NCBI GenBank assembly: GCA_963742035.1 | Contig: CAVUKH010000008.1 | Location: 186,001 to 250,000 of the forward strand | Length of the DNA stretch: 64,000 nt | Reading direction: 5' to 3' | Origin: Bog-473 sp963742035 | Lineage (GTDB): Bacteria > Actinomycetota > Acidimicrobiia > Acidimicrobiales > RAAP-2 | In this document: positions 53,126 to 62,511 of the stretch, piece after piece | Numbering within the stretch: the stretch's first letter is position 1 | Layout of the letters: every line of letters starts with the position of its first letter | The notes under the pieces: model-generated | Told to the model about the DNA's origin: nothing | The model's input: only the letters and a program-made list of their open reading frames with translations | Database searches by the model: none | Program-made: the position numbers and the translations under genes

Positions 53126-53479
53126 TTACGGAGCGTCCTCCACCTTCAAATATTCGATGAGTCCAGAAACTTCGAGTACGCGCCGAGGCTCCCCTTGAGC
53201 GCAGAGCACCGAAAAGGTGCCGCCCGAGGCCCTGATCCGCTTGCAAGCGGAAACGAGCAGGCCGATACCCGTGGAGCCCAGGAAGTCGACCCCGTTCAGA
53301 TCGATGCGCACCTTCGGAGCGTCGAGCACCTCCGGCGATACGAGAATCTCCCGAAGTGCTCCTGCGCTCGCGAGGTCGAGCTCTCCCCCGATCGACACGA
53401 GGACCCCGCCATCCTCGGCGACTACCTCGTATGCGAACTCCGCCTGCCCGGTCACTGAAGCCTCATTCTCAATCGTCAT
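53126..53479 (-). CDS. STAS-domain anti-sigma-factor antagonist-like protein (second copy)
   Basis: 117 residues from ATG 53479 (TTG 53491 is possible). YEVVAEDGGVLVSIGGELDLASAGALREIL and VRIDLNGVDFLGSTGIGLLVSACKR carry the STAS fold with the phosphorylatable Ser in FLGSTGIG. It differs enough from the convergent neighbour to be an old duplicate with its own partner. No RsbW-type kinase or sigma factor lies close by. Confidence 0.9.
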   Translation of the reverse strand: MTIENEASVTGQAEFAYEVVAEDGGVLVSIGGELDLASAGALREILVSPEVLDAPKVRIDLNGVDFLGSTGIGLLVSACKRIRASGGTFSVLCAQGEPRRVLEVSGLIEYLKVEDAP

Positions 53480-53925
53480 GGTTGTTGCCAACCCTTTTCC
53501 GTCGGTGGGCCGGCAACGCCCGGCGATCGTTTCGCCTCAGGGCAGAGAATCACTCGACTACGAATCAACCATTCGCAACGTAACAGGGCCTCGTCAGGTG
53601 GACAATCGGGCACGCACCCGTTCACTCGCACGGCGACCACCAGGCGGAGGTGGGGTGGCCACAACGCCCCTGGCACGGATCCCGACGGCGGCCTGGCCGG
53701 TACATCTTCTTCGGCGGAGTGCCGGGACAGAAATCACCCGATCGGGTGACGCACGGGGCGCGTTTTCCTTCGAACTCGTCAGGTCATTCGGCTCGGATCA
53801 CCGATACACATGCCCGCGCCCCTCCGTTTGGCTGGAGGAAGCGCGCCGCCGTGGGCGCCTTCTTTCCGGCGTCGTGGGACAGCTTTGCGTTGGACGGCGC
53901 CGGCACGGCGGAACAAGATTGAGGC
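53480..53925. other. 446-bp intergenic region without a recognised gene
   Basis: Between a leftward STAS gene and a rightward DUF1905-like gene. Open frames here (such as 53650-53922 on the plus strand) have composition unlike proteins in this window and no recognisable motif. No strong repeats or hairpins are seen. It should hold the promoters of both flanking genes. Confidence 0.6.
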
Positions 53926-54195
53926 GTGAACAAGCGCTTTCGGGCTGCACTGCAGAAGAGCCCCAGCAAGGGTGGGTGGACGTACGTCGTGATGGAGGGC
54001 TCAGCCGGATACTTCGGAACGAAAGGCCTCGTCAAAGTGCGAGGCACCGTGGACGACGAGCCATTCGAGAGTTCCTTCATGGCGCTGGGTGACGGCACGC
54101 ACAAGTTGCCGATCAAAGCTGAGATCCGAAAAAGAATCGGCAAGGATGTGGGCGACATGGTGACCGTTCGTCTCACAGAACGGTTGTCGGGCTGA
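53926..54195 (+). CDS. DUF1905-like small protein
   Basis: 89 residues from GTG 53926. FRAALQKSPSKGGWTYVVMEGSAGYFGTKGLVKVRGTVDDEPFESSFMALGDGTHKLPIKAEIRKRIGKDVGDMVTVRLTERL is a compact beta-barrel like DUF1905 proteins, which often precede YdeI-type proteins. TTGAGG stands just before the GTG, too close for a standard ribosome site. No partner follows. Function unknown. Confidence 0.83.
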   Translation: MNKRFRAALQKSPSKGGWTYVVMEGSAGYFGTKGLVKVRGTVDDEPFESSFMALGDGTHKLPIKAEIRKRIGKDVGDMVTVRLTERLSG

Positions 54196-54340
54196 CCGAA
54201 CAACGGCCCGGTTGCCCTGGAACTGGGCGGTCCCCTCCCGGCGTCCGGGAACAGATTGCGCCCGCCATTGACGGAGGCAGCCCGTATCGGCCGTCGGGTA
54301 CATTCGCCCAGGGCACGTCCGAGGAGGCACCACGCGTCAA

Positions 54341-54940
54341 TTGTCCGTTGTTGAGTTCGTCACGCTCGATGGCGTTATGCAAGGCCTGGGCGGCCCCGAC
54401 GAGGATCGCGAGGGTGGGTTCGACCACGGCGGTTGGAGCGGCCCCTATGGCGACGAGGTGCTGGCGGAGCAGGCCGGCCAGGGCATCGGCCAGACCTCGG
54501 CCTACCTCTTTGGCCGCAAGACCTACGAGCACATGGCCGCGCACTGGCCTCACGAATCTGCCGAAAACCCCGTCGCGGCGAGCCTCAACGCCACGCCGAA
54601 GTACGTGGCGACTCGGACGCTGCACCAGGAGGATCTGGAATGGGCAAACTGCAACGTGCTCGAGGGCGATGTCGTCGAGTCGGTACAGGGCCTCAAGGCG
54701 CACGGTGAGGGCTTTGTCACCGTGTTGGGCAGCGGCGTACTGGTGCAGTCGCTCATCGCAAACGACCTGATCGATACCTACAGGATCATGCTGCACCCGC
54801 TTCTCCTCGGTGCGGGCAAGCGCCTGTTCCGTGAGTACCCCAACCCGGTGCAACTGCGACTCACCGGGTGCACGCAGACCACAACCGGTGTCCTGCTCCT
54901 CACCTACGAGCGGGTGGAGGGAACGGTAGGGCGGGTATGA
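54341..54940 (+). CDS. RibD-C/dihydrofolate-reductase-like protein
   Basis: About 199 residues. VEFVTLDGVMQGLGGPDEDREGGF, YLFGRKTYEHMAAHWP, KYVATRTLHQEDLEWANCNVLEGD and GSGVLVQSLIANDLIDTYRIMLHPLLLGAGKRLF are the RibD C-terminal (dihydrofolate-reductase-like) fold. The start is uncertain: TTG 54341 is given, but ACG 54332 has GAGGAGG nearby and matches the family's usual M-R-K/Q-L start. The role is an NADPH-dependent reduction of unknown substrate. A paralogue follows at 54990. Confidence 0.85.
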   Translation: MSVVEFVTLDGVMQGLGGPDEDREGGFDHGGWSGPYGDEVLAEQAGQGIGQTSAYLFGRKTYEHMAAHWPHESAENPVAASLNATPKYVATRTLHQEDLEWANCNVLEGDVVESVQGLKAHGEGFVTVLGSGVLVQSLIANDLIDTYRIMLHPLLLGAGKRLFREYPNPVQLRLTGCTQTTTGVLLLTYERVEGTVGRV

Positions 54941-54989
54941 CCGAGACCCTCGATCGGTGGAGATGTGAACGTGCCGGGGAGCACTTCTG

Positions 54990-55601
54990 ATGCGCAGTGT
55001 GACCTATTCGATGGGCGTCTCACTCGACGGCTACATCGTCGGGCCGCACGGCGAGTTCGACTGGACGGAGCCCGACGAGGAGGTCTTTCAGTTCGTCACC
55101 GACGAGATACGAGAGGTCGGCGTCCACCTGTTGGGACGGCGGCTGTACGAGACGATGCTGTACTGGGAGACCGCCGACCAAAATCCGGCGCTCGACGTCG
55201 CCATGCTCGAGTGGGCCGCGATCTGGAAGCGGCTCCCAAAGGTGGTGTTCTCCTCCACGCTGTCGGTCGTGCAGGGGAACGCCCGTCTGGCCAACGGCGG
55301 CCTGGCGGACGAGATCGAGCGGTTGCGGGCCGAACCGGGGGCAGGCGACATCGCGATCGGCGGCGCGACGCTCGCCACCGAGGCTGCCGAATTGGGTCTG
55401 ATCGACCAGTACCGGCCCAGGGTCTACCCGGTACTGGTTGGCGGTGGCACTCCGTACTTCTCCCAGCACGAGCGCCGGGTGGACCTCGAACTCGTCGAGA
55501 CCCGCACATTCAGCTCGGGCGTCGCCTCCCTCCGCTACCGCGTGGCGCGCGAGCCGACTCGGGGGCCGAGCCTTGGAGGAACGGGGCAGCCAGTGACGTG
55601 A
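54990..55601 (+). CDS. RibD-C/dihydrofolate-reductase-like protein (second copy)
   Basis: 203 residues. RSVTYSMGVSLDGYIVGPHGEFDW, LLGRRLYETMLYWET, KVVFSSTLSVVQGNARLANGG, and IAIGGATLATEAAELGLIDQYRPRVYPVLVGGGTPYF give the same fold as the preceding gene but low identity, so an old duplication. ATG 54990 is clear. It ends 53 bp before the LexA box of dinB. Substrate unknown. Confidence 0.88.
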   Translation: MRSVTYSMGVSLDGYIVGPHGEFDWTEPDEEVFQFVTDEIREVGVHLLGRRLYETMLYWETADQNPALDVAMLEWAAIWKRLPKVVFSSTLSVVQGNARLANGGLADEIERLRAEPGAGDIAIGGATLATEAAELGLIDQYRPRVYPVLVGGGTPYFSQHERRVDLELVETRTFSSGVASLRYRVAREPTRGPSLGGTGQPVT

Positions 55602-55654
55602 GATCGACCAGGCAGCCGTTCTCGCAGCGTACGGGCCGGATAGCCATTCCCCTG

Positions 55655-55678
55655 GTAAGCGAACATATGTTCGCTTAC
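55655..55678 (+). promoter_or_regulatory. LexA (SOS) box upstream of dinB
   Basis: A perfect 24-bp palindrome whose arms are GTAAGCGAACAT and its complement. The core CGAACATATGTTCG fits the Gram-positive LexA consensus (CGAAC-n4-GTTCG). It overlaps the likely -10 (TTACAT, 55675-55680), so LexA would block transcription of dinB. Confidence 0.92.
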
Positions 55679-55688
55679 ATTGGCAGAC

Positions 55689-56975
55689 GTGGAAATTCCG
55701 CCGGTCACGCGAGCGACGATCCTCCATGCCGATCTCGATGCCTTCTATGCGTCCGTTGAGCAACTGTTGGACCCTTCCCTGCGGAACCGGCCCATCGCCG
55801 TCGGTGGCAGCGTGGTGCTGGCGGCATCGTATGAAGCCAGGAGCTATGGCGTCCGCGGCGGCATGCCCGGATGGCGGGCCCGCCGGCTCTGTCCTGACCT
55901 TTTGTTCGTCGGCGGCCACTTCGACCTCTACCAACAATTCGGCGACGACGTCATGTCTGTCTTTCATGACTTCACCCCTCGGGTGGAGCGGGTGTCGATC
56001 GACGAGGCATTCCTCGATGTTGCCGGCGCCGTCCATCTCTTCGGAGAACCGACTGAGATCGCGTCCGCCATCCGCCGTCGTGTGCGCGACGAGATCGGTC
56101 TCCCTCTGTCGGTTGGCGTGGCCCGCACAAAGCATCTTGCAAAAGTCGCGTCGCAGGTGGCCAAGCCCGACGGCCTTGTCGCCGTGGCACCACCCGATGA
56201 GCTCGCATTTCTCGATCCCCTCCCCATCGCGTTGATATGGGGCGTCGGTCCAACGACGGAACGGCGCCTCCACGAGGCCGGGATCTCCACTATCGGGCAA
56301 CTGGCCAAGGCCGGTAGCCCGATCCTGAACAGCTTGCTCGGTCGGGCAGTCGGAGCAAAACTGGCGGCCCTCTCGGCCAACGTCGACGAGCGGGCAGTAG
56401 CGACACCGGCCCGGTCGAAATCCATGGGAGCCCAGGCCGCCCTTGGACGGCGGGACCCGACTCCAGAACTCGTCAGAGAGACGCTCGGCTACCTGGCTGA
56501 CAGAGTCGCGGGCCGCCTGCGAAAGGCGAACCTGTCCGGTCGGACCGTGACCGTGCGGGTCCGTTTCTCCCAGATGCGCTCTGTGACTCGGTCTCTCACG
56601 TCGGCCGTGGGGATCTCGACCACGCTGACCCTGACCGAGGTAGCGGAAAGGCTCGCCAGCTCCGCCATCCACGACAACGACAGAGACCGTGAAATCACCC
56701 TCATCGCCGTGTCGGTCTCCAACTTGCGTCCAGATCATTCCTTGCAGCTCGAGCTCCCTCTCGATTCGCCCACTTGGCGGCGAAGTGCGAATCCGCGACC
56801 GACATCCGAGGTCGAAGGCAGCCGATGGGGAGTGGATCGGTCTATCGACGCAATCCGGGACAAATTCGGCCGGACAGCCGTTGGCTACGCCGCTGTCGCC
56901 TTGTCCGCCGCCGATCGCGTGCCCGATGAATTTCGCGAGCTGGCCGAGCGGGAACCAGGCGAGAACAGGGAGTGA
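55689..56975 (+). CDS. dinB: DNA polymerase IV (Y-family)
   Basis: About 429 residues. ILHADLDAFYASVEQ, AASYEARSYGVRGGMPGWRAR, VSIDEAFLDVAG (catalytic Asp-Glu) and SVGVARTKHLAKVASQVAKPDGL are definitive for DinB. The thumb and little-finger domains follow; the C-terminus after about residue 350 has no clear beta-clamp motif. The LexA palindrome ends 10 bp upstream. With -10 TTACAT at 55675-55680, transcription would begin near 55687, making GTG 55689 a leaderless start; TTG 55680 is the alternative. It should be SOS-induced. Confidence 0.93.
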   Translation: MEIPPVTRATILHADLDAFYASVEQLLDPSLRNRPIAVGGSVVLAASYEARSYGVRGGMPGWRARRLCPDLLFVGGHFDLYQQFGDDVMSVFHDFTPRVERVSIDEAFLDVAGAVHLFGEPTEIASAIRRRVRDEIGLPLSVGVARTKHLAKVASQVAKPDGLVAVAPPDELAFLDPLPIALIWGVGPTTERRLHEAGISTIGQLAKAGSPILNSLLGRAVGAKLAALSANVDERAVATPARSKSMGAQAALGRRDPTPELVRETLGYLADRVAGRLRKANLSGRTVTVRVRFSQMRSVTRSLTSAVGISTTLTLTEVAERLASSAIHDNDRDREITLIAVSVSNLRPDHSLQLELPLDSPTWRRSANPRPTSEVEGSRWGVDRSIDAIRDKFGRTAVGYAAVALSAADRVPDEFRELAEREPGENRE

Positions 56976-57016
56976 ACGTTCGACGTGTGGCGAACAAGGA
57001 ATCCTGACCGGAGGGC

Positions 57017-60000
57017 TCAGGACAGCCGGCGCTCCACCCTGCGCAGGCCAAGACGGTGGGAGGTGTTCCGCGCTTGCCGCACCAGCTCCTCGGACCGGAC
57101 GATGTCGGTCACGGCACCGCGGCCCCGGAGCGCTCGCGAGAGCTCTGCTTGGGCCAACGCTTCCCAGATTGTCAACTCAGCGGCACGAGTGGCGAGGAGG
57201 GCGTCCTCGAGGTGCGCGACTGCATCGTCGTGCCGGCCGAGCAGAGATTCGACCCTGCCGATGTACAGGTTGGCCGGTCCCCAGTCGACGATCAACGAAA
57301 CCTGAAGGAACATTCCTTCCCAAGGACTGAGCAGGCCCAGGACGGCGGACCCCAGCTCACGGTCACCCTGGGCGCAAGCGACGTCTCCGAGGCCGGCGAT
57401 CTCGAGGGCATGGGTCCACGAACCTTCGCCGGTCAGGTTCGCGAGGGAGACCCGGGACATCGCTTCGATCTCGTGGTGGCGGTCATGTGCCTGATCCGAC
57501 TCCGAAAGCAGCGCTGCCCGTGCCACGGCGACGAGGTTGGCCACCTGAGGCGTCGGCTGGAAGGTGGAAGGGTCGAGCAGCGCAAGACCCTCCTGAATCG
57601 GCCCGCACCACCGGCGAATCTCTGTGATCAAGGTCCCATAGCCCATCAGCGCGGAGTCGCTCACAGGACCGGATACCAGACCACTGTTCGCCCGCTCCTC
57701 GGCCTCCGCGAAACGGCCGACGCCGACCAGCATGCGCTGCCGGATGCTTTCGGTCAGCCCCTGCTCCGCGGGCAGGCCCGAACGGTCGGCCAGATCATCG
57801 AGGCTGGCGAGGTGACGGCGCGCCGTCTCCCAATCCGCTAACTGGACGAGGGCCAGGAACGCCATCCAATTCCCTTCGATGCATGCCTGGAGGTCGCCGG
57901 TCTCCTCTGCGGCGCCGAGCGCGGTCAGTGCCGCGGTGCTGGCGGCAAGGGCGCCCGAAGCCCGACCGAACTGGGGCCAGAACAGGGCCCGGTTCGCCTC
58001 GAAGACCGACCTGGCGTCTCTCGATCCGGCGGTCAGTGCGATGGCTTGCTCCGCGAGCTCCAGCTTCTCGGGCGCCGTGTCGTCATAGCAGAAGGAGGTG
58101 AGGTGGGCGAGGAGGCGGGCCCGCAGCTCCGAGGGGACCTCAGGGCCCAGCGCGGCGAGCGCGCGCTCGAGGAGCTCCTTTTCGGCAGGGTCCTGGTAGG
58201 TGACCCGCATCGGCCCGTGGTACGCAAGCGCTACCTCGGCAAGAGCTTCGGCATCTTTGTCATCGGCGAACAACGAGGCCGCCTCACGCAACGCGGCGCG
58301 CCCCGCCTCGAGAAGATCCGCCTGAATCTGCGCCCGTCCCAACTCAACCAAGAGGTCCGCACGCTCGACCGACACCAGCGAGCCACCTCGCTCGACCGCG
58401 GCGGCGAACCACGAGACCGCATCGACGAAGGCGCTCAGTTCGACGGCACGCCGGCCGGCCGCTACACAGGCGCGGACGACGGGTCCGACGTCCGACGGCC
58501 GCGCCCCCATCTGCCAGTGACGCGCCACCTCGAACACGCTCGACTCGGAGGCCGGCGCGGCGCTCAGCACCTCGGCGATCTGGCGGTGCACACGGGCACG
58601 GCGGGTGACGCCGAGATGCTGTGACAGCGCGTGCTGGACCAGGGCGTGTGCAAACCGGTAGCGGCCCGGGATTTGGGGAGACTCGTCCACCAACGCAGCG
58701 CCGCCGGCCGCCTCGAGCACGTCGAGCAGCTCCCCCTCGGCCTTCTGGGAGAGAATCTCGAGCAGGTGCAGGTCGAACTCCCTCCCGATGACAGCAGCCA
58801 TCGGGAGGACCTCCCGCGCCGCGTCCCCCAGGTTGTGTACTCGGGAGACGATCACCTGACGGACGCTTTCGGGCAGCTGGAGCGATCCGAGCTGTTCTTC
58901 AGTCGAGTGTTGGGGAAGCCCGGCCGCGACGGCACCGGTTTCGTCGAGGTGGCGCAGGACCTCGCCCAAGAAGAAGGGGTTGCCGTCGGTCTCGCGAGAG
59001 AGGGCGTCAGCCAGGGCTACCTCGGACTCACTCAGAGCGTGCCCGACCACCGCCTCGACAAAGGCGACGACTTCTGAGGCCCCGAGCCCTTCGAGCTCGA
59101 TCACCTCGACCGGGAGGTCTCGTCGCAGGGCCACGAGTGCGTCGTAGAGCGGGTGGTCGGACGTGAGCTCAGATGAGCGATATGTGCCGACGATGAGCAG
59201 CCGCCGCAGCTCGTCACTGCGCGCGATGCGCCGAAGGAGCTGGAGACTGGCGGGGTCGGCCCACTGGAGATCGTCGAGCACCAGCACAACGGGCTGCTCT
59301 GCTCCGGCACGGACGAGCAAGTCGACGATGGCACGGAACATGAGGTGCTGCTGAACCTCGAAGTCGGATCGGAGGGCGGCTCCCTGAGCACCGGCCGGGT
59401 CGCCGGGCAACTCCCCGAGGCGCGTGCGCAAGGTGGGCACCAGCACCGCGAGCGTCGCGCCGTGTTCGCGCACGTGGGCCCGCAATGTCTCTTCGGGTCC
59501 CGAAACAACATAGTGGTGCAACGCCTCGGCGAACGGGCCGTACGGCACCGCGAGGTCCTCGTCGCATCGGCCCAGGAGGACGAGCGCCCCGGCGTCGAAG
59601 GCCTGCCGGGCCAATTGCGCGGCGAGCGTGGTCTTTCCCACCCCGGGCTCGCCCGCGACAAGCACCAATTCCCCGCCGTTCCCTTCGTCGACTCGCTCGA
59701 GATCAAGCGTCATCTGTGCGGCTTCGAAGGTTCGGCCGATCACACCCGTCGTGGGGACCAGAGCCAATCGCGATGGAAGCGGGATGGGTCCATCCTCTCC
59801 GGCGGTGTCGGGGAGCGGCTCCCACCCGACCTCGAAGGTCTGGACCGGGGTCGGAAGGCCCTTGAGTGGGAGAGGCCCGAGGTCGCGCAAGGGGCAGGCC
59901 GTGCGACGGCCGGCCATGGCCCGGATCACGTCGGAGACCAGGATCTGCCCACCTTGCGCACAGGCACAGAGCCGGGCGGCTTCGACCACCGGGTCGCCGA

Positions 60001-60343
60001 AGTAGTCGCCGTCTTCGTGCACGACCTCACCGCCGCTCAGCCCGACCCGCAGTCCGACCTCCTCCGCCGAGGATCGGTTGTTCTCCTCGACCAGCTGTTG
60101 CATGCCGACGGCGCACGCGAGGCCCGCCGATGGAGTGGGAAAGACGACCATGAGACCGTCCCCGAGGTTCTTGACCTCTCGGCCGCCGCTGGCGGCGATC
60201 GCACGCCTGAGCAGGGAGAAGTGCGCCCGCCGGAAGACATCGGCCTGTTGTTGGTCCAGGCGGCTGGAGAGCTCGGTTGACCCGACAAGGTCGGTGAAAA
60301 GAGCCGCGACGACCTCAGAACCCTTGGCGGATTCTCCCTCCAT
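57017..60343 (-). CDS. class III nucleotidyl cyclase fused to a STAND-type ATPase with TPR-like region
   Basis: About 1108 residues. Residues 1-180 form a class III cyclase catalytic domain: ALFTDLVGSTELSSRLD (metal Asp18) and KNLGDGLMVVFPT (second Asp). An AAA/STAND ATPase follows, with P-loop GEPGVGKTTL (about 230) and Walker B VLVLDDLQWADP (about 350). The last 600 residues are Ala/Leu-rich helical repeats (TPR-like). This architecture is known in actinobacteria as cyclase-regulator hybrids; there is no LuxR helix-turn-helix at the C-terminus. cAMP synthesis is likely but unproven. ATG 60343 is used instead of a 51-residue longer start. Confidence 0.88.
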   Translation of the reverse strand: MEGESAKGSEVVAALFTDLVGSTELSSRLDQQQADVFRRAHFSLLRRAIAASGGREVKNLGDGLMVVFPTPSAGLACAVGMQQLVEENNRSSAEEVGLRVGLSGGEVVHEDGDYFGDPVVEAARLCACAQGGQILVSDVIRAMAGRRTACPLRDLGPLPLKGLPTPVQTFEVGWEPLPDTAGEDGPIPLPSRLALVPTTGVIGRTFEAAQMTLDLERVDEGNGGELVLVAGEPGVGKTTLAAQLARQAFDAGALVLLGRCDEDLAVPYGPFAEALHHYVVSGPEETLRAHVREHGATLAVLVPTLRTRLGELPGDPAGAQGAALRSDFEVQQHLMFRAIVDLLVRAGAEQPVVLVLDDLQWADPASLQLLRRIARSDELRRLLIVGTYRSSELTSDHPLYDALVALRRDLPVEVIELEGLGASEVVAFVEAVVGHALSESEVALADALSRETDGNPFFLGEVLRHLDETGAVAAGLPQHSTEEQLGSLQLPESVRQVIVSRVHNLGDAAREVLPMAAVIGREFDLHLLEILSQKAEGELLDVLEAAGGAALVDESPQIPGRYRFAHALVQHALSQHLGVTRRARVHRQIAEVLSAAPASESSVFEVARHWQMGARPSDVGPVVRACVAAGRRAVELSAFVDAVSWFAAAVERGGSLVSVERADLLVELGRAQIQADLLEAGRAALREAASLFADDKDAEALAEVALAYHGPMRVTYQDPAEKELLERALAALGPEVPSELRARLLAHLTSFCYDDTAPEKLELAEQAIALTAGSRDARSVFEANRALFWPQFGRASGALAASTAALTALGAAEETGDLQACIEGNWMAFLALVQLADWETARRHLASLDDLADRSGLPAEQGLTESIRQRMLVGVGRFAEAEERANSGLVSGPVSDSALMGYGTLITEIRRWCGPIQEGLALLDPSTFQPTPQVANLVAVARAALLSESDQAHDRHHEIEAMSRVSLANLTGEGSWTHALEIAGLGDVACAQGDRELGSAVLGLLSPWEGMFLQVSLIVDWGPANLYIGRVESLLGRHDDAVAHLEDALLATRAAELTIWEALAQAELSRALRGRGAVTDIVRSEELVRQARNTSHRLGLRRVERRLS

Positions 60344-60616
60344 CGGTCCGAAGCTTATGCCCGGGCCATCTGTGGGGGCGACGCTTCCAGAACCACGAAA
60401 TCGCCTCGCAGAACTCTCCCGAGGGGACGTTCGTGACCGCGGTGGTTCCGATCGCTCGTCCGTGGCAGGGGTCACGGCCACCACGCGCCTTCGCACGCGG
60501 TGAGGGGAAGAGCGAGTGCGAGCATTCGGCGGCGGTTGGTACGGCGCTGTTCATCGACTTCCCCGGTCGATTGAGAGCCACGGGACCCTGTGCCGGTCGA
60601 TCTGTGTGGTTGTGGG

Positions 60617-61447
60617 TCAGGCATCGCGGTGCGACATCCGGACGGAGGCTGCCGCCAAGGCGATGGCGGCGTAGACGGCGAGGACCACAACGGCAGCGCC
60701 CGGCCTGAGGAGTCCCGCTGAGTGGTTGACCGTGACGGCGGCCTCGAGTGCGGTCCCGGGCACATACTGGCGGAGGCCGGCCGGAAGCAGCTGGCCCAGT
60801 GTGACGCCTCCCACAATGATCAGGACCAGCGCCGTGGTCGCCGCTGCTGTGTGTCGGATGAGGCCGCCAAGCCCGACCCCGATGACGGAAATGAGGCTCA
60901 CCGCGAGGGCACCGAAGACCACCGCTTCGAGGACGCCGGGGTGTGCGAAGGACACTTCGAGGTGCTTGCCACTGAAGACCTGCTGGCCGACTTCGAAGCT
61001 GACCACGGCAATCAGCAGCGCCACTGGGAACACGAACGCCGCAGTGACCCCGGCCTTGGCTGCCAGTACCCGCCGCCTCGTGGGCGTGGCGGCAAAGGTG
61101 GACCGAATCATCCCCGTCGCGTACTCGGCGGTCATGGCCCGTACCCCGAGTGCAGCAAGCAGCACGGCACCGACGAAAACGACGCCGAAGAGGGAGCAGG
61201 CGGTTGGGTCGAACATCTGGCGCTGCTGGCCGGTCATGGTGGACCATGCATGAATCTGGGAGACACAGAGGATGATTCCCAAGCCAACCGATATGCCGGT
61301 GGCCATGATTACTGTCCGCCACGTCGAGGGCAGCGTGCGGAGTTTGGTCCACTCCGCCTTCAGTGCCCGCCTGATCGTGGGTGTCCGCACCGGCGGAGCG
61401 GCGGGGGTGAAGTGAGTCGCATCGATGGTGTGGGTCGCAATGCTCAT
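60617..61447 (-). CDS. ABC-2-type transporter permease
   Basis: 276 residues. ALKAEWTKLRTLPSTWRT leads the ABC-2 permease family, followed by six hydrophobic segments (about 45-65, 85-105, 125-150, 165-190, 195-215, 245-265). EYATGMIRSTFAATPTRRRVLAAK is the conserved loop coupling to the ATPase. ATG 61447 is one base after the ATPase stop, with AAAGGAG inside the ATPase end, so the two are coupled. Cargo unknown. Confidence 0.9.
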   Translation of the reverse strand: MSIATHTIDATHFTPAAPPVRTPTIRRALKAEWTKLRTLPSTWRTVIMATGISVGLGIILCVSQIHAWSTMTGQQRQMFDPTACSLFGVVFVGAVLLAALGVRAMTAEYATGMIRSTFAATPTRRRVLAAKAGVTAAFVFPVALLIAVVSFEVGQQVFSGKHLEVSFAHPGVLEAVVFGALAVSLISVIGVGLGGLIRHTAAATTALVLIIVGGVTLGQLLPAGLRQYVPGTALEAAVTVNHSAGLLRPGAAVVVLAVYAAIALAAASVRMSHRDA

Positions 61448-61448
61448 G

Positions 61449-62378
61449 TCAAGCTCCTTTGGTTGCGTCGACCATCTGGCCGGCGTGGTAGTCGGTTTGG
61501 TCCTTGGTCAGGTCGAAATACGCCTCTTCGAGCGACGATCCCAGCGGGGCCAGCTCGACGAGGGTGATGTCGTGGGAGCACGCGGCCGCGCCGATCTCGG
61601 CGGAGTCCATGCCGGTCACGACCAGGGCGCCGTCAGAGCCACACTCGATCAGCGCGCCTCGCTGGGTCAGTATCTCAGCCAGACCGGCTTGCTCTACGGC
61701 CCGGACCCGGACACTCGAGGACGTATGCCGGCTGATGAACTCATCGGTGCCGGCGTCAGCGATGATGCGGCCCCGACCGATCACAATCAGGTGATCGGCG
61801 GTCTGGGCCATCTCGCTCATGAGATGGCTCGAGAGGAACACGGTGCGGCCTTCTGATGCCAGGGACTTCATCAGATTGCGGATCCAGAGGATGCCCTCGG
61901 GGTCGAGGCCATTGATCGGCTCGTCGAACATCACCGTCTTGGGGTTGCCGAGCAGCGCGCCAGCAATGCCGAGCCGCTGACTCATGCCAAGCGAGAATGT
62001 CCCGACACTCTTTCCAGCCACGTCGCTGAGCCCGACGAGGTCGAGCACCTCGACCACCCGTCGGCGGGGGATGCCGTTGCTGTCGGCCAGCCACATGAGG
62101 TGATTGGCGGCACTGCGGCCGCCGACGATGGCTTTGGCGTCCAAGAGCGCCCCGACCGACCGGAGTGGGTCGGCCAGCTGGCGGTAGGGTTTGCCGTCCA
62201 CGCGGACTTCGCCTGAAGTCGGGGCGTCGAGCCCCAAGATCATGCGCATGGTGGTCGACTTGCCGGCGCCATTGGGGCCGAGGAATCCGGTCACCTGCCC
62301 GGGCCGGACTGTAAAGGAGACCTCGTTCACTGCCACGGTCTTGCCGTAGCGCTTGGTGAGATGCGTGGCCTCGATCAT
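61449..62378 (-). CDS. ABC transporter ATP-binding protein
   Basis: 309 residues. Walker A GPNGAGKST (about 35-43), signature SLGMSQRLGIA, Walker B VMFDEPINGLDP and the H-loop SSHLMSEM are all intact. The C-terminal regulatory tail fits bacitracin/daunorubicin-type exporters. ATG 62378 has GGAAG upstream. It pairs with the permease at 60617-61447 as one half-exporter dimer. It is divergent from a SARP regulator across 133 bp, and co-regulation is possible. Confidence 0.93.
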   Translation of the reverse strand: MIEATHLTKRYGKTVAVNEVSFTVRPGQVTGFLGPNGAGKSTTMRMILGLDAPTSGEVRVDGKPYRQLADPLRSVGALLDAKAIVGGRSAANHLMWLADSNGIPRRRVVEVLDLVGLSDVAGKSVGTFSLGMSQRLGIAGALLGNPKTVMFDEPINGLDPEGILWIRNLMKSLASEGRTVFLSSHLMSEMAQTADHLIVIGRGRIIADAGTDEFISRHTSSSVRVRAVEQAGLAEILTQRGALIECGSDGALVVTGMDSAEIGAAACSHDITLVELAPLGSSLEEAYFDLTKDQTDYHAGQMVDATKGA

Positions 62379-62511
62379 GGTGCTTCCTTTCGTCGTCGAT
62401 CTGGTCTGGGAGCACCCTGCGCTCGGGATCTGAGGTGCCGCTGATGTGGCCCTGAGGTAGGCCGGTCAGCTCAAGCACGTCGCACCTGGTCATCGGTCGT
62501 ACCGTGGGGGT

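Noticed and set aside
53217..54092. 291-residue plus-strand open frame over the STAS gene and gap
   Set aside because: Mostly antisense to the STAS gene, Ser/Arg/Pro-rich, no motif.
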